Positions 1-8,992 are shown, numbered from the stretch's first letter. The stretch is DNA of 64,000 bases from JAWKWH01 sp963669455 (GCA_963669455.1 OY770026.1:3100001-3164000), one strand, 5' to 3'. The notes: generated by a model not told the origin, from the letters alone. Translations and numbers: made by a program.

Positions 1-924
1 GATTGACCCGCCAGCGCCTGATATCAAAAGCGTTTTTGAGGCAATCAGCCGGGCAACAGGCGCTAGGTCGACGTCAACCTCTGGCCTGCCAAGCAGGTCA
101 CTGATCTGGATGGGGTCCGGATCAATACCGCCGCCATCAATACTGGCTGTTTCAGACAAGTCCGGAATTCGGCTGACCTTCAGACCAACTGCGTTTGCCT
201 TGCGTACAAGATCGCTGACCAACGCCTTTTCGATAGTTGGATTTGTGATGACAACTTCATCGACGCCACGCCCTCCAGCTTTCAGCTTCTCGATGATTTT
301 GTCCAGGTTGGTATGGCGGCCGCGGACCTTGATCCCCTGGATCTGAAAGCCCTCGCGATATTCATCACTCAGTATGCCGCGTATCTTTATTGGGGAATGG
401 GCGGAACGCCTGACCGCTCGAATAAATGATTCCGCATTCTCACTAACCCCATAAAGCAAAACGCTTCGCTGTTTGATATCCAGTGCAGCTTTGCGCCCAA
501 CGGACAGGTATCCATATTCCTGAAGAACCCGGTAGAGAATACGCGATCCACTCAGTCCAAACACCATGAACATGAAAGCGATCGGCATAACGACACGGGG
601 TAAATGATCCGCGCGTGACAGGAAAAACAAAATAACGGTGAAAGAGGTTGTGGCAAAAAAGCTTGCTTTCAGGATCGCAAATAGATCCGGGATCGATGCA
701 TAACGCCAGGAACCGCGATTCAATGACGCAAAATAGAGGCTGGCACCACTGACAATACAAAACAATACTGCTTTGTCATGAATACCCGGTACCTTCGTCA
801 TCCCGTCAATTCCCACATAGACCGCATATGCAAGGTAACATGATATCGCAGATACTGAGACATCGTGGAAGGTACTAGCTGTGCGGATCAGGCGAAGGCG
901 ATTTTTCTTAAGAAAATTTAGCAT
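1..924 (-). CDS. CapD/PglF-family polysaccharide biosynthesis protein (N-terminal part, cut by window edge)
   Basis: Membrane-bound nucleoside-diphosphate-sugar dehydratase/epimerase family (CapD, WbpM, PglF), which makes a 4-keto-6-deoxy sugar from UDP-GlcNAc for surface glycans. The reading frame runs from an ATG at 924 down to base 1 without a stop, giving 308 codons and no C-terminus. The start MLNFLKKNRLRLIRT is the first ATG after an in-frame stop. About the first 130 residues hold several hydrophobic segments (for example YFASLNRGSWRYASIPD, typical of the family). A CoA-binding-like domain follows (GVSENAESFIRAVRRS, VDEVVITNP). The piece ends at LLISGAGGSI, the start of the Rossmann dehydratase domain. 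It is divergent from capE. In diNAcBac-type pathways this enzyme supplies the substrate of a PglE aminotransferase such as the one at 7825-8952. Family is well supported; the exact sugar is inference. Confidence 0.9.
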   Translation of the reverse strand, partial: MLNFLKKNRLRLIRTASTFHDVSVSAISCYLAYAVYVGIDGMTKVPGIHDKAVLFCIVSGASLYFASLNRGSWRYASIPDLFAILKASFFATTSFTVILFFLSRADHLPRVVMPIAFMFMVFGLSGSRILYRVLQEYGYLSVGRKAALDIKQRSVLLYGVSENAESFIRAVRRSAHSPIKIRGILSDEYREGFQIQGIKVRGRHTNLDKIIEKLKAGGRGVDEVVITNPTIEKALVSDLVRKANAVGLKVSRIPDLSETASIDGGGIDPDPIQISDLLGRPEVDVDLAPVARLIASKTLLISGAGGSI

Positions 925-1344
925 AATACTTAATTACATCACTTTTATTCATTGTGGGGCGCCGCATGGTTATTTGACAATAAATAGCTCAAAAACTGTT
1001 CTCCATTTTTATTTCACCCCAGGAACATATTTTGGTCCTAACAGAGGCAATATTGTGACGCTCTCATGACGTGTGTGTCGGCAACAATGCAAATCTGCGT
1101 TGATCAAGAGCACTATGACTCGCAAAGCCCGATGTCGTGGCGACTGCGTTTGCAGGCCCCAATCCGCATTTTCCAGCCTATCAGGCAGAAGCACACTACT
1201 TAGGATAAATTCTAGAGTTTGGCGCGATCAACACCCAGCTCCTGTCGTGGCGTATATAATGTATCGCTAACAGACATTGATGTGTATTGGCAAGCTTGAC
1301 ATGCAGTTCTTAATCGTTAGGCAAGCTCGCGAAGGAGTTAAACT
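925..1344. promoter_or_regulatory. Divergent intergenic region between capD-like gene and capE
   Basis: A 420-base AT-rich stretch between two divergent polysaccharide genes, so it should hold promoters for both. A TATAAT hexamer lies at 1255-1260, but no good -35 box sits 16-19 bases upstream. TTGACA occurs at 974-979 and at 1296-1301, again without a convincing partner -10. Open frames here are short and have no recognisable product. The ribosome site AAGGAG at 1332-1337 precedes the TTG start of capE. No hairpin or repeat of note was seen. Confidence 0.4.
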
Positions 1345-2385
1345 TTGAGCAAAACGGTATTGATCACAGGCGGCACCGGGTCGTTCGGCAAAACCATGGT
1401 CAAGCATCTACTCGACCAGGGCTATGATGAAGTGCGTGTTTTCTCCCGCGATGAGGAAAAGCAGGACACGATGCGCCGCCAAATGAACCATTCACGGCTA
1501 AAATTCTTCATTGGTGATATCCGAAACCGTGAATCGCTCGATGCTCCAATGCAAGCCGTCGACTTTGTGTTTCATGCAGCAGCATTGAAACAAGTGCCCT
1601 CTTGCGAGTTTTTCCCGCAGGAAGCAGTTCTTACGAACATCATGGGCAGCGACAATGTCATCAAGTCAGCAGTTACCGCTGGAGTGCGCAAAGTTGTCTG
1701 TTTGTCTACAGACAAGGCTGTCCTGCCTGTCAATGCGATGGGCATATCCAAGGCGATGATGGAGAAGCTGGTGGCAGCCCATGCGCGCCTCCACAGTGAA
1801 AGCCCAACAACTGTGTGCGCCGTGCGCTACGGCAATGTCATGGAATCGCGCGGTTCCGTCATTCCGCATTTTATCCGGCAAATTAAGGCCGGCGATCCGA
1901 TTACTATCACCAACCCGGCCATGACCAGGTTCCTGCTGGCCCTACCTGAAACTGTCGGATTGGTCGAATTTGCATTTGAAAATGCTGTTCAGGGGGACAT
2001 TTTCATTAAGCGTGCGCCGGCCTGTACAATTGCCGACCTAGCCGATGCGTTGAAGCGAATTTTCAAATCGAACAGCAAGATACAAGTAATCGGAGAACGG
2101 CACGGAGAAAAACTGTACGAAACGCTCGCAACAAAAGAAGAACTCTTGAATTCACAGGATATGGGTGACTTTGTGCGGTTGTCGTGCGATGTGCGTGACC
2201 TGAACTATGACGCCTATTTCTCCGAAGGTAGCAGGGACGGTGAAAATCTTGATGATTATCACTCTCACAACACCCAGCGGCTGAATGTTGAAGAGGTATG
2301 TGAATTGCTCGGAAGCCTGCCTGGTGTGCGGGCTGCTCTGAACGCGGATGGTCCGCAAGCTGCTACCCGGCAGGAATTGGGCTGA
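1345..2385 (+). CDS. capE: UDP-N-acetylglucosamine 4,6-dehydratase/5-epimerase (inverting, CapE/WbjB type)
   Basis: First enzyme of UDP-N-acetyl-L-fucosamine synthesis: it dehydrates UDP-GlcNAc and inverts C5. The 346-residue soluble protein begins with the nucleotide loop ITGGTGSFG (residues 7-15). STDKA lies at 121-125. The catalytic M132-x3-K136 (MGISK) stands where ordinary SDR enzymes have Tyr-x3-Lys; this Met is the hallmark of the inverting FlaA1/CapE class. The start is TTG at 1345, preceded by AAGGAG seven bases upstream. capF begins 15 bases after the stop, and capE-capF-capG is the conserved order in Staphylococcus and Pseudomonas capsule/O-antigen loci. Cytoplasmic. Confidence 0.92.
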   Translation: MSKTVLITGGTGSFGKTMVKHLLDQGYDEVRVFSRDEEKQDTMRRQMNHSRLKFFIGDIRNRESLDAPMQAVDFVFHAAALKQVPSCEFFPQEAVLTNIMGSDNVIKSAVTAGVRKVVCLSTDKAVLPVNAMGISKAMMEKLVAAHARLHSESPTTVCAVRYGNVMESRGSVIPHFIRQIKAGDPITITNPAMTRFLLALPETVGLVEFAFENAVQGDIFIKRAPACTIADLADALKRIFKSNSKIQVIGERHGEKLYETLATKEELLNSQDMGDFVRLSCDVRDLNYDAYFSEGSRDGENLDDYHSHNTQRLNVEEVCELLGSLPGVRAALNADGPQAATRQELG

Positions 2386-2400
2386 GAGCGGCTTGGCTGA

Positions 2401-3498
2401 ATGAAAATTCTCTTGACAGGGGCATTCGGCCAGCTCGGCTTTTTTAGCCGCGCCGTGCTGGAGCATGTCAACAAACATACGGTCATTCCAGCGGGGCGAA
2501 TGCAGTTTGCCGCACCTGAAGAGCTACAGAAACTGGTCTCAAACTGTGATGTGATCGTCCACCTTGCCGGTGTCAATCGGGGCAATGACTGTGATGTCAT
2601 GGAAGGCAATCCGGCTCTGGCTACGGCCCTTTGCGAAGCCTGCCGAGCTACCGGCGCCGCGCCTGATATTGTCTATTCATCCTCGATTCACGTCCATGGT
2701 GACAGCATCTACGGACAGAGCAAACGAAAGGCTGCTTCGATCCTGAAGGATTTCTGCGTCAAAGCTGGTTCCGTTTTCAGCGAGATTGTGTTTCCAAATC
2801 TGTTCGGGGAATTTTCTAAACCCAACTACAACAACTTTACCGGAACATTTTGCCATCAAATTGCCAATGGTGAAAAGCCTTCGGTCGACAATGATGCACC
2901 TGTCACACTTATGCACTATACTGAGGCCGCCGAAATTATTGCCGGGGTCATCGGCGCGTCGGAAAACAGCATGATAGAACCTGGCGGTCACGCAACAAGT
3001 GTTGGTGCCGTGGCAAAGAAACTGCAGCGTTTCTCTGCTGATTATTCCGACGGCACGATACCGCAGCTTGCCGATTTGTTTGAAACGCGGCTTTTCAATG
3101 CATTCCGGCAGGTACTCTATCCCGGCATGTTTCCTGCTACTCTGGTCCGCCACGCTGACACAAGGGGGTCATTTTTCGAATGTATCCGTGAGTTTAGCGG
3201 CGGGCAAACGTCGTTTTCCACCACGGTACCCGGGATTACGCGCGGCGATCACTTTCACTTCGATAAGATCGAGCGCTTTTTGGTCCTGTCCGGCAAAGCC
3301 AGAATTTCAATCCGCAAGCTTTACTGTGATGAAACCATCAATTTTGACGTCACCGGAGACAAACCTGTCTTTATCGATATGCCGACTATGCACACCCACA
3401 ATATCACCAATACGGGCGATACCGACTTGCTGACACTTTTTTGGACCAACGATCACTACGATCCACAGCACCCTGACACATATCAGGTGAAGGTGTGA
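2401..3498 (+). CDS. capF: CapF/WbjC bifunctional epimerase-reductase with cupin domain
   Basis: Second enzyme of UDP-L-FucNAc synthesis, epimerising at C3 and reducing at C4. The 365-residue protein has an N-terminal SDR domain (GAFGQLG loop, residues 7-13; SSIHVHG and YGQSKRKAAS near 98-116) and, from about residue 255, a C-terminal cupin domain with the metal-site stretch GDHFHFDKIERFLVLSG and a later MHTHNITN. This two-domain layout is diagnostic of CapF. It starts at ATG 2401 after capE and its stop overlaps the capG start (TGATG). The sequence RGSFFE is family-typical. No anomaly seen. Confidence 0.92.
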   Translation: MKILLTGAFGQLGFFSRAVLEHVNKHTVIPAGRMQFAAPEELQKLVSNCDVIVHLAGVNRGNDCDVMEGNPALATALCEACRATGAAPDIVYSSSIHVHGDSIYGQSKRKAASILKDFCVKAGSVFSEIVFPNLFGEFSKPNYNNFTGTFCHQIANGEKPSVDNDAPVTLMHYTEAAEIIAGVIGASENSMIEPGGHATSVGAVAKKLQRFSADYSDGTIPQLADLFETRLFNAFRQVLYPGMFPATLVRHADTRGSFFECIREFSGGQTSFSTTVPGITRGDHFHFDKIERFLVLSGKARISIRKLYCDETINFDVTGDKPVFIDMPTMHTHNITNTGDTDLLTLFWTNDHYDPQHPDTYQVKV

Positions 3499-4646
3499 TG
3501 GATTCAGATAAAAAAGCCGGCATGAAGGTAATGATCGTTGCCGGCACCCGGCCTGAGTGGATACGACTTGCGTGTTGTATCCATGCGCTGGAGAAGTCCG
3601 TCCGAACTGTCATCGTGCACACCGGGCAAAACTACGATTACGAACTAAACGAGGTCTTTTTCCATGATCTGCGTTTGCGCAAACCCGACTATTTCTTAAA
3701 TGCGGCACGTGACACCGCAACGCAGACCATCGGTACAGTAATTGCCGAAATGGACACTGTGCTTCGCAAGGAACAACCTGACGCGTGCCTTATTCTTGGC
3801 GATACCAATTCATGTATGGCTGCAATCGCGGCGCGCAAGAATACCGTCCCGGTTTATCACATGGAAGCAGGAAACAGATGTTTCGATTTCAATGTTCCGG
3901 AGGAATTGAACCGCAGGATCGTCGATCATGTTTCTGATTTCAATCTGTGTTACACTGAGCACGCTCGCCGGCATCTGCTGGCGGAAGGTCTGCAGTTCCG
4001 CCGGGTTTATGTGACAGGGTCGCCGATGCGGGAAGTGCTGGATACCTATCGACCGGATATCGAAGCCAGCACCGTCCTCGATGAGCTCGGGCTCAAACCA
4101 CGCCAATATTTCATTGCATCGTTTCATCGCGAGGAAAATGTCGATAATCCAGCGCACTTAAGGGCTATTGTTACAGCTTTGGATCAATTGGCTGCGGAAT
4201 ATGGCCACCCGATTATCATCACAACCCATCCCCGAACGCGAAAGCGGCTCGAAGAAAACGGAATCAAGGCGAGCGATGCGCTACGATGGCATAAGCCATT
4301 TGGATTTTGTGCCTACAACAAACTTCAGATGGCGGCGCGCTGCGCCATTTCCGATTCCGGAACGATCAGTGAGGAATCGGCTATCCTCGGTTTTCCAGCC
4401 GTGACAATTCGCAACGCATTGGAGCGCCCAGAGGCACTTGATACAGGATCGATCATCATAACCGGTCTCGATGCGGAAGTGATTACCAACGGCATCGGCG
4501 AGGTGATAGCCGATTTTGAAAACGGTAGTTTTCCGGATGCACCTTCAGACTACAAGATAACGAATACGTCACAGAGAGTTAAGCGTTTGATTATGGGCAC
4601 TGCCAAATTGAATGCACGCTGGCATGGTATAGATATTCGCGACTAG
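3498..4646 (+). CDS. capG: Non-hydrolysing UDP-GlcNAc 2-epimerase family, CapG/WbjD type
   Basis: Third enzyme of UDP-L-FucNAc synthesis, epimerising C2. The 382-residue protein has the WecB-family start VAGTRPEWIRLA, then HTGQNYD, HMEAGNRCFDFNVPEE and SDSGTISEESA, all characteristic of non-hydrolysing 2-epimerases. The ATG at 3498 shares bases with the capF stop (TGATG), indicating translational coupling; a GTG one codon upstream is possible. With capE and capF it completes the pathway, so the function is far more likely FucNAc synthesis than the general WecB role in enterobacterial common antigen. Confidence 0.9.
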   Translation: MDSDKKAGMKVMIVAGTRPEWIRLACCIHALEKSVRTVIVHTGQNYDYELNEVFFHDLRLRKPDYFLNAARDTATQTIGTVIAEMDTVLRKEQPDACLILGDTNSCMAAIAARKNTVPVYHMEAGNRCFDFNVPEELNRRIVDHVSDFNLCYTEHARRHLLAEGLQFRRVYVTGSPMREVLDTYRPDIEASTVLDELGLKPRQYFIASFHREENVDNPAHLRAIVTALDQLAAEYGHPIIITTHPRTRKRLEENGIKASDALRWHKPFGFCAYNKLQMAARCAISDSGTISEESAILGFPAVTIRNALERPEALDTGSIIITGLDAEVITNGIGEVIADFENGSFPDAPSDYKITNTSQRVKRLIMGTAKLNARWHGIDIRD

Positions 4647-4914
4647 CGCCGTTGATGCGGGAGGATTTGGAGTGTGGTGTGGATCAAAACCGTTCAATAT
4701 CAGACATGAAAACCAGAGAGGTCTGTGCGACTTTCAAGCATTTGCAACGCCGGAATGACCGGCCTTGGCCATACCCTTCCAGGACGCAGCGGAATTTTCC
4801 GCCAACGTCATTGCAAATCCCCTGTGGTGGAAAACACCACTGCGATCTTTTTGCCCTGTCAGCGGAAAAATCTGTCTCGCGCCGCGACCGAAACCTGAAC
4901 CTCAACAGACCCTG

Positions 4915-6111
4915 ATGCGAATCCTGATCGTCTATCGCTACTTTTGGCCGGACACACCGCCCTATGCGGCGATGCTGCGCGACATTACCGGGTGGTTGGC
5001 TGAATCCGGTCACCAAGTTGAGGTGCTTACAGCTCAACCTGCATATAAACCCGAGGTGGGGATACCTCCCCAACCAAAAAAGGAAATGCTCGGCAACGTC
5101 AAGGTTCGACGCTTATGGCTGCTGCCCGAGAGCGGGAGGGGAGCCGCACGTGCGATCAACGCAGCATTGTTTGTCTTTCAGGCTTTTTTGATCACATTGT
5201 TTGGACAACGTCGCGATGTTGTCTGGACGGCAACCATGCCACCAGTCTTTCAGGCATTTGTGCTGATGTTAGCCGTTAAATTGCGAGGCTCGAGATTTCT
5301 GTACCACATGCAGGATATCTATCCCGAAGTCGGGGTAAGCGGTGGTATTCTCGCCAACGGCAAAATGGCCCGGATTTTGCGGTGGTTCGACAATCAAACC
5401 CTAAACCAAACTGATGTGAATGTTGTCCTTTCCGATGACATGAAAATGGCAATCAGCCAGCGCGGCGCAGAGCCTGATCATGTCGCGGTCATCAATAATT
5501 ATGCATGGGGACGGACCGGAGAAACCGGGGAAATCAAATCGGACAAGAATGATCCGATGCGCTTTGTGTTTGCGGGTAATGTCGGGAGGTTTCAAAATCT
5601 CGGGCCGCTTGTCGAAGCTTTTTCCAGCATTGACGGGGCATTTGCCGAGCTTCATCTGCTTGGTGAGGGGAAAGCCAAGCAAGAGCTTCAGCGGCAAGTC
5701 AATGAATCCGGTGCACAAAATATCCACTTTCACGATCATCTGCCGGACGACCAAGCCTACACGTTCATGCGAGGTTGTGACGTTGGGATTGTCACCTTGA
5801 TGCCGGAACTGTATCGATATGCCTTTCCAAGCAAGGTCTGGACCTACATGGCTGCCGACCTGCCGATACTGGCGATCGTCGAAGCACACAGCAATTTGGC
5901 GCGGCTCATAGAAGACAACAGTATCGGAATTTCAGTAGACTGGAATTCAGGTGATAGTGAGTTGCGAAAATCGATAGAGGATACAGTTGCCGCAATCCGA
6001 AGCGGCGGTTTTCGCCGTCCCTGCTCCGTACCACTCTACAAGCCGGAGCATGCACAATCTCAGTGGATAGAATTATTCGCGGAACTTGACAACTCCGGAG
6101 ACACCAAGTGA
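4915..6111 (+). CDS. GT4-family glycosyltransferase (WbuB-like, probable FucNAc transferase)
   Basis: A 398-residue GT-B glycosyltransferase starting MRILIVYRYFWPD. Recognisable features are the acceptor-side stretch HMQDIYPEVGVSGG and, in the C-terminal half, FVFAGNVGRFQNL and LLGEGKAKQEL. It resembles WbuB-type enzymes that transfer L-FucNAc onto a lipid-linked sugar, which fits its position right after capEFG; acceptor and donor remain inference. The frame is open back to an ATG at 4765, but those extra 50 residues match nothing in the family, so 4915 is preferred even though no strong ribosome site precedes it. The 268 bases after capG hold no other convincing gene. Its end overlaps the next gene by four bases. 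Confidence 0.85.
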   Translation: MRILIVYRYFWPDTPPYAAMLRDITGWLAESGHQVEVLTAQPAYKPEVGIPPQPKKEMLGNVKVRRLWLLPESGRGAARAINAALFVFQAFLITLFGQRRDVVWTATMPPVFQAFVLMLAVKLRGSRFLYHMQDIYPEVGVSGGILANGKMARILRWFDNQTLNQTDVNVVLSDDMKMAISQRGAEPDHVAVINNYAWGRTGETGEIKSDKNDPMRFVFAGNVGRFQNLGPLVEAFSSIDGAFAELHLLGEGKAKQELQRQVNESGAQNIHFHDHLPDDQAYTFMRGCDVGIVTLMPELYRYAFPSKVWTYMAADLPILAIVEAHSNLARLIEDNSIGISVDWNSGDSELRKSIEDTVAAIRSGGFRRPCSVPLYKPEHAQSQWIELFAELDNSGDTK

Positions 6112-6968
6112 CCTACCAGCCGTTGTTTATCATTGGGGCAGGACGCTCAGGAACAAATATTCTTCGAGACACGTTGACATCGATTCAAGGCTGGGAAACT
6201 TGGCGGTGCGACGAGATAAATCTGATCTGGCGGCACGGCAATAGTGACAAAAAGCACGATTTATTCGACGAATCTGATGCCCGGCCCGACGTTGTTCGTT
6301 ACCTGAGGGGCGTGTTTGACGGCTTTGCAGCCAAGTCAGGCGCAAGTGTCGTCGTTGAAAAGACCTGTGCCAACTCGCTTAGAGTTCCATTCATCCAGAC
6401 GATATTCCCAAATGCCCGCTTCATTTACATTGTCAGGGATGGACGCGATGTCGCTCTATCGGCGGCAAAGCGCTGGAAGGCGCCCGTCGAAATGGGCTAT
6501 CTACTGAAAAAAATCAAATTTGTACCCAAATCGGATATCCCCAGATATGGTCTTCGATTTATCAAGAATCGTGTTTATCAAATGCGATCAAATGACCGCC
6601 GGCAGGCTGCTTGGGGACCCAGATTTCCTGGCATCGAAGATTGGGCACGTGAGAGGCCACTCATCGAGGTCTGCGCCAAACAGTGGACCGTTTGCGTGGA
6701 GGAAAGTGATAGGGCCTTGCAAAAAACCGATCCACAGAAACTCTACAAGATTCGCTATGAAGATATGGTCGCGGATCCATACGCATCCCTTGAAGCCATC
6801 GCGAAGTGGGCGGGCATCGAAGCATCCATGCTGAACCGGGACGCCATCGGTTCCATCCGGACCGATTCGTCGGGCGGCTGGAAGAGCAAGATTTCGCAAT
6901 TCACGCCCGAAGCTCTCCAACTCATTGCGCCCATGCTCGAAAGACACGGATATGAGCCTTCCGTTTGA
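6108..6968 (+). CDS. Sulfotransferase family protein
   Basis: Cytoplasmic PAPS-dependent sulfotransferase of 286 residues. The 5'-phosphosulfate loop is GAGRSGTN (residues 10-17) and the 3'-phosphate-binding element is YIVRDGRDVALSAAKRW (about 105-122). Later YEDMVADPYASLEAIAKW fits the C-terminal region of the family. The start is GTG at 6108, overlapping the preceding stop as GTGA, with CCGGAG just upstream. Its place between a glycosyltransferase and a phosphoglycosyl transferase suggests that it sulfates the glycan made here. A substrate other than the glycan cannot be excluded. No sulfate-activation genes lie in the window. Confidence 0.85.
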   Translation: MTYQPLFIIGAGRSGTNILRDTLTSIQGWETWRCDEINLIWRHGNSDKKHDLFDESDARPDVVRYLRGVFDGFAAKSGASVVVEKTCANSLRVPFIQTIFPNARFIYIVRDGRDVALSAAKRWKAPVEMGYLLKKIKFVPKSDIPRYGLRFIKNRVYQMRSNDRRQAAWGPRFPGIEDWARERPLIEVCAKQWTVCVEESDRALQKTDPQKLYKIRYEDMVADPYASLEAIAKWAGIEASMLNRDAIGSIRTDSSGGWKSKISQFTPEALQLIAPMLERHGYEPSV

Positions 6969-7587
6969 TGAAAAACAACGAACGTTCGGCCTCACGCCTG
7001 CTAACGCGGCCATAAAACGTGGGTTTGATATTCTCGTCGCACTTATACTGCTCGTGACATTTGGGTGGCTCATTGTCATTTTGGCAATTCTGGCAAGGCT
7101 GGACACCGGCCTGTCCGGGATATTTCGTCAAACGAGGGTTGGGCTATTTGGTGAACCGTTCACATTGTTTAAATTGCGCTCGATGCGGCCTGTGGAAGGC
7201 ATCGAAACGACCGTCACAACACGTGACGATCCGCGCATAACCAAATTGGGCAAGTTTCTGCGGCGTTCAAAAGCGGACGAACTGCCTCAGCTCATGAATG
7301 TTTTAATTGGAAATATGAGTTTCGTCGGCCCGCGGCCGGACGTTGCCTCGATGTACCAAGATCTCGATGCGGCCTCGCTTCGCGTCCTTACCGTCCGCCC
7401 TGGAATTACTGGACCAGCATCGTTGCGTTTCAAGAATGAGGAAGAGCTGCTGGCAGCCGCAGACGAACCTGAAATATATAACAAGGACGTCTTGATCCCG
7501 GAGAAGATACGATTAAACCTCGAATACATAGATCATTACTCAATATTCCGAGACATCATTTTGATGATACGGACAGTGTTCGGCTAA
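6952..7587 (+). CDS. Phosphoglycosyl transferase (PglC/WcaJ family), initiating sugar transferase
   Basis: Transfers a sugar-1-phosphate from a UDP-sugar to undecaprenyl phosphate and so starts lipid-linked oligosaccharide assembly at the inner membrane. The protein is 211 residues, the short monotopic PglC-like size rather than the long polytopic WcaJ form. It has one N-terminal re-entrant hydrophobic helix (IKRGFDILVALILLVTFGWL), FRQTRVG, FKLRSM, the catalytic Asp-Glu dyad in SKADELPQLMNV and FVGPRP. The ATG at 6952 lies inside the end of the sulfotransferase gene (17-base overlap). An in-frame ATG at 6925 is less likely. With the PglE-like enzyme downstream, the first sugar may be a diamino-trideoxyhexose; this is inference. 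Confidence 0.92.
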   Translation: MSLPFDEKQRTFGLTPANAAIKRGFDILVALILLVTFGWLIVILAILARLDTGLSGIFRQTRVGLFGEPFTLFKLRSMRPVEGIETTVTTRDDPRITKLGKFLRRSKADELPQLMNVLIGNMSFVGPRPDVASMYQDLDAASLRVLTVRPGITGPASLRFKNEEELLAAADEPEIYNKDVLIPEKIRLNLEYIDHYSIFRDIILMIRTVFG

Positions 7588-7824
7588 AATGCGTTGCGGA
7601 CCTGATGGAAGCATCATGACGGAACGAATTTTGGTTTCAACAAGCAGAAGCCCGAGGTGTGGTATGAATATCGCGCGCCGTGAACCATGACCGTGCCCGG
7701 TTACCTCAAACGGTTTCTGCGCTATTGTCCGATAGATAAAATACAGCCAGGAAAATCAGGCTGAAAATTGCCAGCGACCAGATGATCCCAAACCACCTTG
7801 AATGGCTTCAGGAGAGCAAAGCAC
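7588..7824. other. Gap between the phosphoglycosyl transferase and aminotransferase genes
   Basis: About 240 bases with no supported gene. This is where diNAcBac clusters often carry a PglD acetyltransferase, but none is present. On the minus strand, 7709-7798 reads WFGIIWSLAIFSLIF followed by LAVFYLSDNSAETV and a stop: one membrane-helix-like stretch without a start codon. It could be a gene remnant or chance. AGGAG at 7810-7814 serves the TTG start at 7825. Confidence 0.35.
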
Positions 7825-8952
7825 TTGTCACGCATCCACCTATCAGCCCCCGACATCAGCGGTAACGAAAGACGCTATGTCGAAGCGGCATTTGACAGTA
7901 ATTATGTTGCGCCTGCTGGAGAATTTCTGCAACGCTTCGAAACGGATATGGCCGAATATACCGGTATCGGGCATGCGGTGGCACTTTCAAGCGGGACAGC
8001 GGCTCTTCATCTGGCGCTGCTCGGTCTCGACACTACATCAGACGACGAAATCTGGACGACATCAATGACCTTCATGGGCGGCGTCTCGGCAATTGCAATG
8101 CTGGGTGCGACGCCAGTGTTCTTTGACATTGATGCCCATGACTGGATGATAGGCTGCGGCCTGATTGAGGAAGAGCTGGCAAGAGCCTCATCGCAAAACC
8201 GGTTGCCGAAGGCGATTGTGACGACAGATCTCTACGGACAAGCCGTTGATCTTGCACCACTGTTAGCAATTTCGAGGCGCTATGGCGTTGAACTGGTTTC
8301 GGACAGTGCCGAAGGGCTCGGCGCGATATGCAATGGCAACCATGCAGGCAAAGGCGCACGCGCCTCGATACTGTCGTTCAATGGCAATAAGATCATTACA
8401 ACATCGGGCGGCGGAATGCTGCTTTCTGATGAAAAAGCTTTTGTTGACCGCGCGCGATATCTTTCCACCCAGGCGCGACAGCCTGTGCTGCATTACGAAC
8501 ATGTGGATATCGGCTACAATTACCGGCTTTCCAACATATCGGCCGCCATCGGTGTTGGCCAACTTGAATTGATCGAACAAAAAGTCAAACGCAGGCGGGA
8601 AATTTATGCACGATATGTCGAAGCATTCTCAGGCTTGCCCGGCATCACATTCATGCCGGAACCGGAAGGGCGGCGGTCAACGCGCTGGCTCACCTGCATG
8701 ACAGTCGATCCGTCAGTCGTATCCGTCAGCAAAGACGACATAATTCATGCCTGCTCGGGCGCGGAAATAGAAGTGCGGCCTCTTTGGAAGCCCATGCACC
8801 TGCAACCGGTATTCGAAGGCACACGATTTGCCGGACCCGGCCTGTGCGAGACCTTGTTTGACACAGGCCTATGTCTTCCATCTGGAAGTGGAATGAGCAA
8901 TGCCGAGCAGGACCGCGTCATAGATGTTGTGTGCGATGCTTTAGGCGAATGA
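7825..8952 (+). CDS. DegT/DnrJ/EryC1/StrS-family PLP aminotransferase (PglE-like)
   Basis: Sugar aminotransferase that converts a UDP-4-keto-6-deoxy-hexosamine into the 4-amino sugar. The 375-residue protein matches PglE-type enzymes at the start (LSAPDISGNERRYVEAAFDS, then NYVAPAGEF), at SSGTAALHLAL, at SDSAEGLGA and at the PLP-lysine segment SFNGNKIITTSGGG (Lys near residue 189). The chosen TTG at 7825 has AGGAG about ten bases upstream and gives the family's usual N-terminus; a TTG at 7798 would add nine residues. The partner dehydratase is probably the CapD/PglF-like gene at 1-924. No acetyltransferase of the PglD kind is seen nearby. Confidence 0.9.
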   Translation: MSRIHLSAPDISGNERRYVEAAFDSNYVAPAGEFLQRFETDMAEYTGIGHAVALSSGTAALHLALLGLDTTSDDEIWTTSMTFMGGVSAIAMLGATPVFFDIDAHDWMIGCGLIEEELARASSQNRLPKAIVTTDLYGQAVDLAPLLAISRRYGVELVSDSAEGLGAICNGNHAGKGARASILSFNGNKIITTSGGGMLLSDEKAFVDRARYLSTQARQPVLHYEHVDIGYNYRLSNISAAIGVGQLELIEQKVKRRREIYARYVEAFSGLPGITFMPEPEGRRSTRWLTCMTVDPSVVSVSKDDIIHACSGAEIEVRPLWKPMHLQPVFEGTRFAGPGLCETLFDTGLCLPSGSGMSNAEQDRVIDVVCDALGE

Positions 8953-8992
8953 ACCTGCTTACGCTGCACAATTCCGGCGATTGACAATCGTG

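Noticed and set aside
443..760. A 105-residue open frame on the minus strand inside the capD-like region
   Set aside because: It is out of frame with the clearly recognisable PglF/CapD sequence that spans 1-924 on the same strand.
974..1003. TTGACA at 974-979 as a promoter for capE or the capD-like gene
   Set aside because: No -10 at 16-19 bases on the plus strand, and the distance to capE (over 350 bases) is too long to assign with any confidence.
1296..1324. TTGACA-like -35 just before capE
   Set aside because: Correct spacing gives AGGCAA, which does not resemble a -10 box.
4765..4914. In-frame N-terminal extension of the GT4 glycosyltransferase
   Set aside because: Fifty residues without family similarity; the family's start (MRILIVYRYFWPD) is at 4915.
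8072..8580. Frames opposite the PglE-like aminotransferase
   Set aside because: Shadow frames with no start context or recognisable product.
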